A DNA stretch of 58,288 nucleotides, taken from the NCBI GenBank assembly GCA_017577365.1, contig PKRJ01000021.1, positions 1 to 58,288 on the forward strand. Reading direction: 5' to 3'. Position 1 is the stretch's first letter. The number at the start of each line of letters is the position of its first letter. The DNA is from Gammaproteobacteria bacterium (GTDB lineage Bacteria > Pseudomonadota > Gammaproteobacteria > Steroidobacterales > Rariloculaceae). The notes beneath the pieces are model-generated. The model ran no database searches. It had not been told where the DNA came from and saw only the letters and a program-made list of their open reading frames with translations. The position numbers were made by a program, and so were the translations under genes. Positions 44,281 through 54,159 of the stretch are shown here, piece after piece.

Positions 44281-44895
44281 ATGGACGACCCGATCGAGTC
44301 GCTGCTCCGCTTCTGGTTCGAGCCGCCGCCGCAGAGCCGAGAGGAGCTCGCGCGGCGTTTCGAACGTTGGTTCAACGGCGGCCCGGCCTTGGACGCGGAA
44401 ATCGCCGAGCGATTCGGCGAGATCGCGCAGCGCGCGGCTCGCGGCGAGCTCGATGGGCTGCGCGTCTCGGCGAGAGGCCGCCTCGCGCTGATCCTGCTGC
44501 TCGATCAGTTGCCGCGGCACCTTCACCGCGGCACGGCGGCAGCTTACGCTCAAGACGCGAAAGCGCTCGCGCTTTCGACCGAAGGCATCGCGGAAGGCTA
44601 CGATCGACAACTCGCCGTCCTCGAAAGGGGGTTCTTCTACATGCCGCTGCAGCACGCCGAAGACCTCGACGCGCAGGAGCTGTCGGTCCGGATGTTCGAG
44701 CGGCTCGCGGCCGCCGACGAGGCGCCGGATTGCTATCGGCCGGGCCTGTCGGCCATGCTCGCCGCCGCCCACGAGCATCGCGACACCATCGCGAGATTCG
44801 GCCGTTTTCCTCACCGAAACGAGGCGCTCGGCCGCATCGACACCGATGCCGAGCACGAGTATCTCCGCGCGGGCGGAATGCGCTTCATTCGATAA
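44281..44895 (+). CDS. DUF924 family protein
   Basis: A 204-residue helical protein. The DUF924 hallmarks are clear: FWFEPPPQSREELARRFERWF at the N-terminus, then ALILLLDQLPRHLHRGTAAA, AYAQDAKALAL, ERGFFYMPLQHAEDLDAQ and FGRFPHRNEALGR at the C-terminus. The fold is related to tetratricopeptide-like helices, and no activity is established. ATG at 44281. It is divergent from the PdsS-type kinase across about 140 bases and 39 bases upstream of the thiolase on the same strand. Confidence 0.92.
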   Translation: MDDPIESLLRFWFEPPPQSREELARRFERWFNGGPALDAEIAERFGEIAQRAARGELDGLRVSARGRLALILLLDQLPRHLHRGTAAAYAQDAKALALSTEGIAEGYDRQLAVLERGFFYMPLQHAEDLDAQELSVRMFERLAAADEAPDCYRPGLSAMLAAAHEHRDTIARFGRFPHRNEALGRIDTDAEHEYLRAGGMRFIR

Positions 44896-44934
44896 CGGCC
44901 CGCCAATCGAATCGTTCGAAGACAGGAGTCACGG

Positions 44935-46218
44935 ATGCGTAACCAACCCGCTCGGCGAGTCGCGATCTTGGGCGGTATCAGAATCCCCTTCTGCCGCGCG
45001 CATACCGCGTACCGCGAATGCTCGAACCTGGACATGATGAGCGCCGTGCTGCGCGGGCTCGTCGAGCGTTACGGCCTGAACGGCGAGCAGCTCGGCGACG
45101 TTTCGCTCGGCGCCGTGATCAAGCACTCGCGCGACTTCAATCTCGCGCGCGAGGCGACGCTCTCGTCCGGCCTGTCGCCTCGCACACCCGCGTTCGATAT
45201 CCAGCGCGCGTGCGGCACGAGCCTTTCGGCGCTGCTCGCGCTCGCCGGAAAGATCTCCGTCGGCATGATCGATTCGGGGATCGCGGGCGGCACGGACTCC
45301 ATCAGCGACATGCCGATCGTGTATCCGGACGCGTATCGATCGATCCTGCTCGAGAGCTCTCGCGGCCGAACCGCGCTCGAGCGGCTCAAGCCGTGGCTCA
45401 AGCTCCGGCCGAAGCACTTCAAGCCGAGCCTTCCGGCCGTCGTCGAGCCGCGCACGGGCCTCTCGATGGGCGAGAGCATGGAGATCACCGCGAAGCAATG
45501 GGGCATCACGCGCGAGGAGCAGGATGCGCTCGCGCTCGCGAGCCACCGCAATGCGGTCGCCGCCTACGAGGAAGGCTTCTACGACGATCTCCTCGTCGAG
45601 CTCAAGGGCGTGAAGCGGGACAACAACATTCGTCCCGATACGAGCATGGAGAAGCTCGCGAAGCTTCCGCCCGTGTTCGACCGATCGCCGAGCGGCACGC
45701 TGACCGCGGGCAACAGCACGCCGCTCACGGACGGCGCCGCGGCGGTGCTCGTCGCGTCCGAAGACTGGGCGAGAGCGCGAGGCCTGCCGGTGCTCGCGTA
45801 CTTGACGTACGCGCGCGAAGCCGCCGTCGACTTCGTCAACGACGAAGGGCTGCTGATGGCCCCGGCGTACGCGGTCTCCGAGATGCTGGCCGAGGCCGGT
45901 CTCGCGCTCCAGGACTTCGACTACTACGAGATCCACGAGGCGTTCGCCGCGCAGACGCTCGCGACGCTCAAGGCGTGGGAGTCCGAGAAGTTCTGCCGCG
46001 AGCGGCTCGGGCGCGACAAAGCGCTCGGCCCGATCGACCGCACGAAGCTCAACGTCAAGGGCGGCAGCGTCGCGATCGGGCATCCGTTCGCCGCGACCGG
46101 CGCGCGCCTCGTCGCGACGCTCGCGAAGCTGTTGCACCAGAAGGGCTCGGGCCGCGGCCTGATCTCGGTGTGCACGGCCGGCGGCATGGGGGTGACCGCG
46201 ATTCTCGAGGCGGCGTGA
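44935..46218 (+). CDS. fadI: Acetyl-CoA C-acyltransferase (thiolase), FadI-like
   Basis: Cleaves 3-ketoacyl-CoA with CoA in beta-oxidation (or runs in reverse). The 427-residue protein has the acylation-site Cys93 in AFDIQRACGTSLSALLA, the YYEIHEAFAAQTLATLKAWE segment, the catalytic His in GGSVAIGHPFAATGARLVAT and the second Cys in ISVCTAGGMGVTA. The length and the SMGESMEITAKQWGITREEQ stretch fit the FadI (trifunctional-protein beta) group better than short biosynthetic thiolases. ATG at 44935 after AGGAG. No FadJ/FadB-type partner is next to it. Confidence 0.88.
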   Translation: MRNQPARRVAILGGIRIPFCRAHTAYRECSNLDMMSAVLRGLVERYGLNGEQLGDVSLGAVIKHSRDFNLAREATLSSGLSPRTPAFDIQRACGTSLSALLALAGKISVGMIDSGIAGGTDSISDMPIVYPDAYRSILLESSRGRTALERLKPWLKLRPKHFKPSLPAVVEPRTGLSMGESMEITAKQWGITREEQDALALASHRNAVAAYEEGFYDDLLVELKGVKRDNNIRPDTSMEKLAKLPPVFDRSPSGTLTAGNSTPLTDGAAAVLVASEDWARARGLPVLAYLTYAREAAVDFVNDEGLLMAPAYAVSEMLAEAGLALQDFDYYEIHEAFAAQTLATLKAWESEKFCRERLGRDKALGPIDRTKLNVKGGSVAIGHPFAATGARLVATLAKLLHQKGSGRGLISVCTAGGMGVTAILEAA

Positions 46219-46227
46219 GACGCGCGC

Positions 46228-47130
46228 TCAAGCCGCGGCGAGCCGCAGGCAGAACGTCACGAGGAGCGGCATCGTGAGCGCGGACAGGAGCGTCGATGCG
46301 AGCACGATGCCCGCGACGTCGTCGGGCGAGCGGTTGTAGCGCGCCGCGAAGAGATAGTTGAAGACGGCCGCGGGCATCGCGCCCTGCAGCACGAGCACGC
46401 CGCGCGCCGTGCCCTCGAGATCGAACAATTCCGCGACCCCGAGCGCGATGCCGAAACCGATCACGAGCCGCACCACGCTCATCCCGAGCGCGAACGGCAG
46501 ACGCTTCGCGTGGAGCCCGCCGAGCGTATTACCGAGCGCGAGGAGCATCAGCGGTATCATCAGGTCGCCGAGGAGGCCGACCGTCGACGAGAGCCATTCG
46601 GGCAGCATGGCGCCCGTCGCGAGCAGCGCGGTGCCGATCACGGCGCCGTAGATGACCGGCGTCGTCACGAGCGTCTTGAGCGACGGCGCGCCGCTTTGCA
46701 GCATCGGCGTCAGCGTGAACTGCCCCACCGAGTTGACGGCGTAGACCGCGACCGCGAGCCCCAGACCTTCCGGTCCGAACGCGAACAGCGACAGCGGCAG
46801 ACCGAGGTTGCCGGTATTGCCGATGCCGATCGCCGGCAAGTACGAGCGCGTCGAGAGGCGTAAGCCCTTGAGCAGCAGGAAAGACACGACCAACGTCGCG
46901 ACGAATGCCGCGACCGAGGCCGCCACCATCGTCGCGAAACGGTCGGTCGACACCTCGAGCCCGGCGAGGCTGTCGACGATGAGGCACGGGCCCGCGATGT
47001 TCATGATCACGCGCGTGACGAACTCGCGCTCGAACGGCACGCCGAGCCGCTGCCAGCCGTAGCCGACGGCGGCAAGCGCGAACACGGGCAGAAGGATGTC
47101 GACGAGCTGCGCGGCCAAAGTCGAATTCAC
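46228..47130 (-). CDS. AEC-family permease (auxin efflux carrier / malonate transporter type)
   Basis: A 300-residue inner-membrane protein with about ten hydrophobic segments. It opens MNSTLAAQLVDILLPVFALA, contains the GIGNTGNLGLPLSLFAFGPE signature of the first half, and its inverted second half includes ALGNTLGGLHAKRLPFALGM and LVLQGAMPAAVFNYLFAARY. Family members move malonate, malate, auxins and similar acids; the substrate here is not clear. ATG at 47130. It converges with the thiolase gene, only about 10 bases apart, and is divergent from the VOC gene. Confidence 0.9.
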   Translation of the reverse strand: MNSTLAAQLVDILLPVFALAAVGYGWQRLGVPFEREFVTRVIMNIAGPCLIVDSLAGLEVSTDRFATMVAASVAAFVATLVVSFLLLKGLRLSTRSYLPAIGIGNTGNLGLPLSLFAFGPEGLGLAVAVYAVNSVGQFTLTPMLQSGAPSLKTLVTTPVIYGAVIGTALLATGAMLPEWLSSTVGLLGDLMIPLMLLALGNTLGGLHAKRLPFALGMSVVRLVIGFGIALGVAELFDLEGTARGVLVLQGAMPAAVFNYLFAARYNRSPDDVAGIVLASTLLSALTMPLLVTFCLRLAAA

Positions 47131-47327
47131 CCGTTTATTGCGGAAAGCGCGTCAGAGCGCGGAACCGTGCGCCGCGCGAATCGTGTCGTGATCTCGACGA
47201 GCGGCGGCGCAAGTCGAGCGAGAGATCAACGACGGCATCGAGCAAGCTCGGATTTCGGCAAGAGTAAACTTGCGGATTGTGACAGATTCCGGCGGCCGCG
47301 CCACGCGGCCGAGAGGAGCGAGCCAGG

Positions 47328-48074
47328 ATGGACACGGTCGAAGCGACGCCCGAGCTCGGACGGTTTCTCGCGATCGCGATCCCGATCGAGGCGCCGGCGG
47401 AAGCGCTCGCCGCCTTCGCCGGTCTCGGTTTTCGCGACGTGCCGGTCAACGACCTCGAGGCGGCGCCGCGCGCCGTCGTCTCGGATGGGAGGCTCTCGAT
47501 CGGCCTCTTCGATCCCGGCTCCGAAGGACCGGTGCCGGTCTTTGTCCGTCCCGACCTGCGCCGTCACGTCGCGAAGCTCGAGGCCGCCGGCATCGAGCTC
47601 GCGGAGGCCGATCTCGCCGACGACCGTTTCCATCGCGTCGTGCTCCGCGATCCGAGCGACGTCGAGATCGTGCTGATCGAGGCCAGGACATTCGCGCCGG
47701 TCGATCCGGATCCTTCGCTCGTCTCCGCGTGCGGGCGCTTCGCCGAGCTTTGCATCGCGACGCGCTCGATCGAGGATTCCAAGCGCTTCTGGACGACGCT
47801 CGGCTTCGCGGTCGCCGACGAGACGACGTCGCCGTATCCGTGCGTTCGGCTCGAGGGTTTCGGCCTCGCGATCGGCCTGCACGAGACGACGGCTTTTCGC
47901 GCGGGGCTCTGCTTCGACGCGCCTCAGCTCGACGCGCGCATCGAGTACCTGCGCGCGAAGGGCTACGCGGTGCAGCGCTCGTCGCCGCTCGGCCCGACCT
48001 CGGCGACGCTGCACGCGCCCGGCGGCGTCCCGTTCTTTCTGCGCGGCGACGAATCGAACGACGCGGAGCGCTGA
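47328..48074 (+). CDS. VOC superfamily (glyoxalase/bleomycin-resistance fold) protein
   Basis: A 248-residue protein made of two VOC-like modules: residues about 8-118 (a degenerate first half ending HRVVLRDPSDVEIVLIEA) and about 128-243 (AELCIATRSIEDSKRFWTTL to LHAPGGVPFFLRG). The second half keeps the usual betaalphabetabetabeta pattern, but the metal-binding His/Glu set is incomplete by eye. Activity (glyoxalase, dioxygenase or binding protein) cannot be assigned. GAGGAGCG precedes the ATG at 47328. It converges with the fructosamine kinase gene. Confidence 0.82.
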   Translation: MDTVEATPELGRFLAIAIPIEAPAEALAAFAGLGFRDVPVNDLEAAPRAVVSDGRLSIGLFDPGSEGPVPVFVRPDLRRHVAKLEAAGIELAEADLADDRFHRVVLRDPSDVEIVLIEARTFAPVDPDPSLVSACGRFAELCIATRSIEDSKRFWTTLGFAVADETTSPYPCVRLEGFGLAIGLHETTAFRAGLCFDAPQLDARIEYLRAKGYAVQRSSPLGPTSATLHAPGGVPFFLRGDESNDAER

Positions 48075-48101
48075 TCGTGCTTCATCCGCCGCGCGGAATC
48101 T

Positions 48102-48977
48102 TCAGGGCAAGAGCGCCAGCACGCGCTCGATGCACGCCGCGACCGCCGAGCGATAGCCTGCGCCGAACGAGTTGAAATGATTCAGGAGGTGATAGAGGTT
48201 GTAGAGATCGACGCGACGCTCGCGGCCCGGCGCGGGCGGCCACGCCTCGTCGTATGCCCGGTAGAACGCGTCGCCGAAGCCGCCGAACAGCCTCGTCATC
48301 GCGAGATCGACCTCGCGGTCCGCGTAGTGAATCGCGGGATCGAAAAGGTAAGGCGTTCCGTCCGTCGACGCGCCCCAGTTGCCGCCCCAGAGATCGCCGT
48401 GCACGAGACTCGGCACGGGCGAATGATCGGCAAGCAGCGCATCGAGATTCGCGAGCAGCGTCTCGCCGCGTGCGACGATCGCGTTGCCGATGCCGCTCCG
48501 CGCGGCAAGCGTGAGCTGCGGACGAAGCCTCCGCTCGCGAAAGAACTCGACCCAGCTCGACGTCGGCGCATTCGGCTGAGGCGTGCGCCCGATATAGTTG
48601 TCGCTCGGCCAGCCGAATCGCTCGCTCGTCGTCGCGTGCATCGCCGCGAGCGCCGCACCGAGACGGCGCTCGACCGCGACGGATTTCGCGCCGAGGGAAA
48701 GCCACTCGAGCGCGAGAAACGCGTGCGTACCGGCGACGCCGCGCGCGAGCACGGCCGGCACCGCGACCGCATGGGTGCGCGAGATCGCTTCCAGGCCTTC
48801 GGCTTCGGCGTCGAGGCGTGCCGCTTCTTCCCGCGGCTCGAGCTTGACGAAGATCGGTCCTTTGGACGTCTCGACGCGGTACGCGCGGCTGATGTCGCCG
48901 CCCGAGACTCGCGATGCCGGACCCAGCGCGCCGATGCCGAAACGCTCGAGCGAGGCGATGATCTCTCGCGACAACAT
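48102..48977 (-). CDS. Fructosamine kinase family protein
   Basis: A 291-residue aminoglycoside-phosphotransferase-fold kinase. Family marks are ISRAYRVETSKGPIFVKLEP (Lys for ATP), FGWPSDNYIGRTPQPN, WVEFFRERRLRPQL, the catalytic LVHGDLWGGNWG, the metal-binding YLFDPAIHYADREVDLAMT and YNLYHLLNHFNSFG. Such enzymes phosphorylate sugars attached to protein amines (ribulosamine or fructosamine), leading to their release, a form of deglycation repair. ATG at 48977. It follows the HNH gene on the same strand across 55 bases. Confidence 0.93.
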   Translation of the reverse strand: MLSREIIASLERFGIGALGPASRVSGGDISRAYRVETSKGPIFVKLEPREEAARLDAEAEGLEAISRTHAVAVPAVLARGVAGTHAFLALEWLSLGAKSVAVERRLGAALAAMHATTSERFGWPSDNYIGRTPQPNAPTSSWVEFFRERRLRPQLTLAARSGIGNAIVARGETLLANLDALLADHSPVPSLVHGDLWGGNWGASTDGTPYLFDPAIHYADREVDLAMTRLFGGFGDAFYRAYDEAWPPAPGRERRVDLYNLYHLLNHFNSFGAGYRSAVAACIERVLALLP

Positions 48978-49032
48978 GCCGTCCTCGATCGTCCGCGCGA
49001 GGACTAACGCAGGAACGCCTGCTCTCGGCGGA

Positions 49033-49665
49033 TCAGTGCAATCGCGCCGCTCGCGCGAGATCGCCTTTGAGCCGCGCGTGCAACGGGCTCGTCCTCGGGA
49101 AATGTGACAGCAGGTATTCCATCTGATCGGCGAGCACGCGCCGGCCTTTGAGATAGATGTACTCGGCGTACGTCGGCGTGAACGGCACGGCGATCAGCTG
49201 CATGCCCGCCTGCTCGGGCGTGCGGCCGCCCTTGTGGTTGTTACAGCGCCGGCAGGCCGTGACGACGTTCGTCCACGAATCCCGGCCGCCGAGGCTGATC
49301 GGCGTGATGTGATCGCGCGTCAGCTCGGAGCTGCGGAACACCTCGCCGCAGTACATGCAGATGTTCGCGTCTCGTCGAAACAGCGTGCGGTTGTTCAGCG
49401 GAGGAACGTAGTCGGCCGAGTGACGCGCCGCGATATGCGTCTCGCCGCACGTCGCGATGATCGAGCTGATCAGGATCGAGCTGCGAAGCCCCGTGCGCGC
49501 GTTGTAGCCGCCGCGGATCCGGTAGAGCGGCGACCCGCAGTCGTACGCGACTTGCCCCGTGTGATAGAGAATCGCGGCGGTGCGATAGTCTACCCATTCG
49601 ATGGGCATGCCTGCGATATCGGTGCGCAACACCTCCTGTGCCAGGCTGTAGGGTTGTCGCTCCAT
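49033..49665 (-). CDS. HNH endonuclease family protein
   Basis: A 210-residue protein. An N-terminal domain (QEVLRTDIAGMPIEWVDYRT; YRIRGGYNARTGLRSSILIS) precedes a zinc-bound HNH core: C103xxC106 (CMYCGEVFRSSELTRDHITP with His119) and C138xxC141 (TACRRCNNHKGGRTP). The C-terminal ADQMEYLLSHFPR is typical of a widely conserved chromosomal HNH family rather than a phage or toxin type. I chose the ATG at 49665, where family sequence starts. It is divergent from priA. Its cellular role is not established. Confidence 0.9.
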   Translation of the reverse strand: MERQPYSLAQEVLRTDIAGMPIEWVDYRTAAILYHTGQVAYDCGSPLYRIRGGYNARTGLRSSILISSIIATCGETHIAARHSADYVPPLNNRTLFRRDANICMYCGEVFRSSELTRDHITPISLGGRDSWTNVVTACRRCNNHKGGRTPEQAGMQLIAVPFTPTYAEYIYLKGRRVLADQMEYLLSHFPRTSPLHARLKGDLARAARLH

Positions 49666-49794
49666 AGGCGTCGTCAGGCTCGTTGCCGACCGGTCAAGTT
49701 TCTCCGAGTTCGCAGTGATAATCAAATGCTTGTGGCCTCGAGACGCGGCCGATCGCGGCGTCGGGGGGCGATGTCGTTCACGGAGGGGTCGACT

Positions 49795-49810
49795 GTTGCC
49801 GCATGGCAAC
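49795..49810. repeat. Perfect short inverted repeat upstream of priA
   Basis: GTTGCC-GCAT-GGCAAC, a perfect 6-4-6 inverted repeat 42 bases before the priA start, in the gap between the divergent HNH and priA genes. It could be an operator or a small hairpin in the priA leader; no known regulator site is matched. Confidence 0.4.
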
Positions 49811-49852
49811 GCTTGCGCTTCGGCCTTGAAAGCCGGATCGTGCTCGCCCTCG

Positions 49853-52054
49853 ATGAACGACGCTAAGTTGCTGAGAGTGGCCGTGCCGGTGCCGCTCGCC
49901 GACGCCTTCGACTATCGCTGGGTCGGCGACGGGCCGCGGCCGGCGCCCGGAACACGGGTCGACGTGCCGTTCGGGCGGGGCCGGCGCATCGGCATCGTGC
50001 TCGAGTGGCCGACCGAATCGGGCCTGCCTCCGGAGAGGCTCAGGCCCGCCGGCGCCGCGCTCGACGGCGAGCCGCTGCTCGCGCCGGAGCTCCTCGAGAC
50101 GCTGCGCTGGGCGGCGGACTATTACCACCATCCGATCGGCGAAGTGCTCGCCCACGCGTTGCCGGGCTTGCTGCGCAAAGGCCGGCCCGTCGCATCGCGC
50201 GACGAGCGGCGGGTCGCGTTGACGGAATCGGGCCGGGCGCAGGATCCTCGAGCGCTCGGCGCGAAGGCCGCGCGTCAGGCCGACGCGCTCGCGCATCTCG
50301 CGAGGGGCCCCGCGACGATCGGCGAGCTCCGCGACGCCGGCATCGGTCTCGCGATACTCCGTCGGCTCGAGGAGAAGGGCTGGATCACCACCGAATCCGC
50401 AGGGCTCGGCGACGATTGCGAAGGCGGCGCGGCTCGGCCGAGCCGCGCGTCGACGCGTTTCGAGCCGCCGCCGCTCACGGACGATCAACGTGCCGCGCTC
50501 GAGTCGATCCGCGAAGGCGGTGCACGCACCTTTCTGCTCTACGGCGTCACGGGCAGCGGCAAGACCGAGATCTTCCTGCGCCTCGTCGCCGAGCAGCTCG
50601 ATGCCGGCCGCCAGTCGTTGCTGCTCGTGCCCGAGATCGGCTTGACGCCGCAGCTCGTGAAGCGCCTCCGTGAGCGCTTCGGCGAAGCCCTCGCGGTGCT
50701 ACATTCCGGGCTCGCCGAAGGCGAGCGCCTCGCGGCGTGGCGCCGCGCGCGATCGGGGGAGGCCGGCGTCGTCGTCGGAACGCGCTCCGCGATCTTCGCG
50801 CCGCTCGTGCGGCCGGGACTGATCGTGGTCGACGAGGAGCACGACACGTCGTACAAGCAGCAGCACGGCTTTCGCTACTCGGCGCGCGACCTCGCCGTGC
50901 TCCGCGGCCGCCGCCTCGGCGTGCCGGTCGTGCTCGCATCGGCGACGCCCTCGCTCGAGAGCCTTCACAACGCGTGGACCGGCCGCTACCGTCTCGTCGA
51001 GATGCCGAAACGCATCGGAGCGGCCGGCGAGCCCGCGATCCGCGTCGTCGACATGACGCGGAATCCGAGCCGCGCCGGGTTATCGACACCGCTGCTCGAC
51101 GCGATCGACAGGCACCTCGCCGACGGCCGTCAGGTGCTCTTGTTCCTGAACCGCCGAGGCTTCGCGCCGACGTTGTTCTGCCCGGGCTGCGAGAAGGTCG
51201 AAGAATGCCAGCGCTGCGACGCGCGGCTCACGGTGCACGCCGCGGCCGGCGAGCTCCGTTGCCATCATTGCGGCGCGACGCGGCCTTTGAAGTGGGCATG
51301 CCCCGAATGCGGCGCCGAGCGGGTCGCCGTCGGCGCCGGCACGCAACGCGTCGACGAGCAGCTCAAGGCCCTCTACCCGCGCGTGCGGATCGGCCGCCTC
51401 GACCGAGACGCGACCGCGCGCAAAGGCGCGCTCGACGCCGTGCTCGCCGAGACGTCGCGCGGCGAGACCCGCATCGTCGTCGGCACGCAGATGCTGACGA
51501 AGGGACACGATTTCCCGAACGTCACGCTCGTCGGCGTGCTGAACGCCGATCAAGGCCTGTTCGGCACCGACTTTCGGAGCGACGAGCGGCTCGCGCAGCT
51601 GATCGTGCAGGTCGCCGGCCGCGCCGGACGCGGGGACGCGCCGGGCGAGGTGCTGATCCAGACGCACTATCCGTCGCACCCGCTGCTCGCGTGCTTGTTG
51701 AGCGAAGGTTACGGCGCATTCGCGCGCCTCGCGCTCGACGAGCGGCGCAAGGCGGGTTGGCCGCCGTTCTCGTATCTCGCGATGTGGCGCGCGGAGGCGG
51801 CGAAGAAGCCGCAGGTCGCGGCATTCCTCGAGCGCGTACGCGACGCCGCCCGGCACGGCAGCGTCACCGTGCTCGGCCCCGCGCCCGCGCAGATGGAGCG
51901 CAAGGGCGGACTCTATCGAATGCAGCTCTTGCTTCAGTGCGGCGAGCGGCCGCCGCTTCGCGCGTTGCTCGCGCGACTGGTCGCCGAAGCGCGCACGTGG
52001 CCCGAGTCGCGGCGCGTGCGCTGGTCCGTCGACGTCGACCCGATAGACGTCTAG
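49853..52054 (+). CDS. priA: Primosomal replication-restart helicase PriA
   Basis: Recognises stalled forks and D-loops and reloads the replisome. The 733-residue protein has the 3'-end/DNA-binding N-domain (VAVPVPLADAFDYRW; VDVPFGRGRRIGIVL), helicase lobe 1 with Walker A GVTGSGKTEI (231-240) and DEEH box VVDEEHDTSYKQQ, the zinc insert (CPGCEKVEECQRCD; CHHCG; CPECG) and lobe 2 with VVGTQMLTKGHDFPNVTLVG and QVAGRAGRG. I chose the ATG at 49853, where homology begins. The SPOR gene follows on the same strand; argS, often found between the two, is absent. Confidence 0.96.
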   Translation: MNDAKLLRVAVPVPLADAFDYRWVGDGPRPAPGTRVDVPFGRGRRIGIVLEWPTESGLPPERLRPAGAALDGEPLLAPELLETLRWAADYYHHPIGEVLAHALPGLLRKGRPVASRDERRVALTESGRAQDPRALGAKAARQADALAHLARGPATIGELRDAGIGLAILRRLEEKGWITTESAGLGDDCEGGAARPSRASTRFEPPPLTDDQRAALESIREGGARTFLLYGVTGSGKTEIFLRLVAEQLDAGRQSLLLVPEIGLTPQLVKRLRERFGEALAVLHSGLAEGERLAAWRRARSGEAGVVVGTRSAIFAPLVRPGLIVVDEEHDTSYKQQHGFRYSARDLAVLRGRRLGVPVVLASATPSLESLHNAWTGRYRLVEMPKRIGAAGEPAIRVVDMTRNPSRAGLSTPLLDAIDRHLADGRQVLLFLNRRGFAPTLFCPGCEKVEECQRCDARLTVHAAAGELRCHHCGATRPLKWACPECGAERVAVGAGTQRVDEQLKALYPRVRIGRLDRDATARKGALDAVLAETSRGETRIVVGTQMLTKGHDFPNVTLVGVLNADQGLFGTDFRSDERLAQLIVQVAGRAGRGDAPGEVLIQTHYPSHPLLACLLSEGYGAFARLALDERRKAGWPPFSYLAMWRAEAAKKPQVAAFLERVRDAARHGSVTVLGPAPAQMERKGGLYRMQLLLQCGERPPLRALLARLVAEARTWPESRRVRWSVDVDPIDV

Positions 52055-52185
52055 CGGTGACGGTTGCCGTCGCGCGCCGTTCCCGCTACAACGCGTACGC
52101 GGCTTCGTCGCGGGACGATGGCGTCCGAGGCCGCGTCGTCGTGACGCGCTCGTCCCGGCGTCGCTCGATAGCAGGGAGGATATTC

Positions 52186-52800
52186 ATGGCCCGAAGATCG
52201 CGGGCTCGAAGCTCGTCTGGCTGGCCTTATCTCGTCGTAGGGCTGTCGATCGGACTTGCCGTCGCGGCCGGCGTCTATTTCTCGGACTTCAGAAGCGGCG
52301 CCGGCGTGCCGACGTCGTCACGCGCCGCGTCGAACGCCGCGCGTCCCGCATCGCAAGCCTCGACCGCCGGCGCGCAACGCGCGGCGGCCTCGACTCGCGA
52401 CGCGAGCAAGACGGGCTCGGCCGAGACGGCTGCGTCCTCCCGGCCCGACGCGCCGAGCTACGAGTTCTACGACGTGCTGCCGCGATACGAGGTCGTCGTG
52501 CCGAACGGCCGCTCCGAGGAGCGATCGGCACGGCGCGAAAGCACGCAGCCCGCGCCGGTCGGCGAGCCCGGCCGCTACATCGTGCAGGCGGGATCGTTTC
52601 GCTCCCATGCGGATGCGGATCGAAGGCAGGCGAGCCTCGCGCTGCTCGGCATCGAGTCGCGAATAGAGACGGCCGCGCTCGGCGACGGCGAGGTCCATCG
52701 CGTGCGGATCGGGCCGATCAGCGATCTCGGAGAGCTCAACCGTATCCGCTCGCTGCTCGGGCAAGCGGGGATCGAAAGCCTGATGATGAAGGCCGAGTAG
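52186..52800 (+). CDS. SPOR-domain protein, FtsN-like
   Basis: A 204-residue bitopic membrane protein. It has a basic N-tail, a single transmembrane helix (about 14-33, YLVVGLSIGLAVAAGVYFSD), an Ala/Ser/Arg-rich low-complexity linker (about 40-125) and a C-terminal SPOR domain (about 128-203; RYIVQAGSFRSHADADRRQA; HRVRIGPISDLGELNRIRSL) that binds denuded septal peptidoglycan. Position after priA matches FtsN in many gammaproteobacteria, where it activates septal wall synthesis. GGGAGG precedes the ATG at 52186. The sequence is short for FtsN and the essential periplasmic helix is not obvious, so the name is not certain. Confidence 0.85.
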   Translation: MARRSRARSSSGWPYLVVGLSIGLAVAAGVYFSDFRSGAGVPTSSRAASNAARPASQASTAGAQRAAASTRDASKTGSAETAASSRPDAPSYEFYDVLPRYEVVVPNGRSEERSARRESTQPAPVGEPGRYIVQAGSFRSHADADRRQASLALLGIESRIETAALGDGEVHRVRIGPISDLGELNRIRSLLGQAGIESLMMKAE

Positions 52801-52821
52801 CCGTTTCGCTCGCCGAGCCGC

Positions 52822-54155
<1,334 letters not shown>

Positions 54156-54159
<4 letters not shown>

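Noticed and set aside
49033..49665. HNH protein as part of a toxin, phage or mobile intron system
   Set aside because: Its domain plan matches a widespread chromosomal HNH family; no immunity gene, phage genes or intron structure are nearby.
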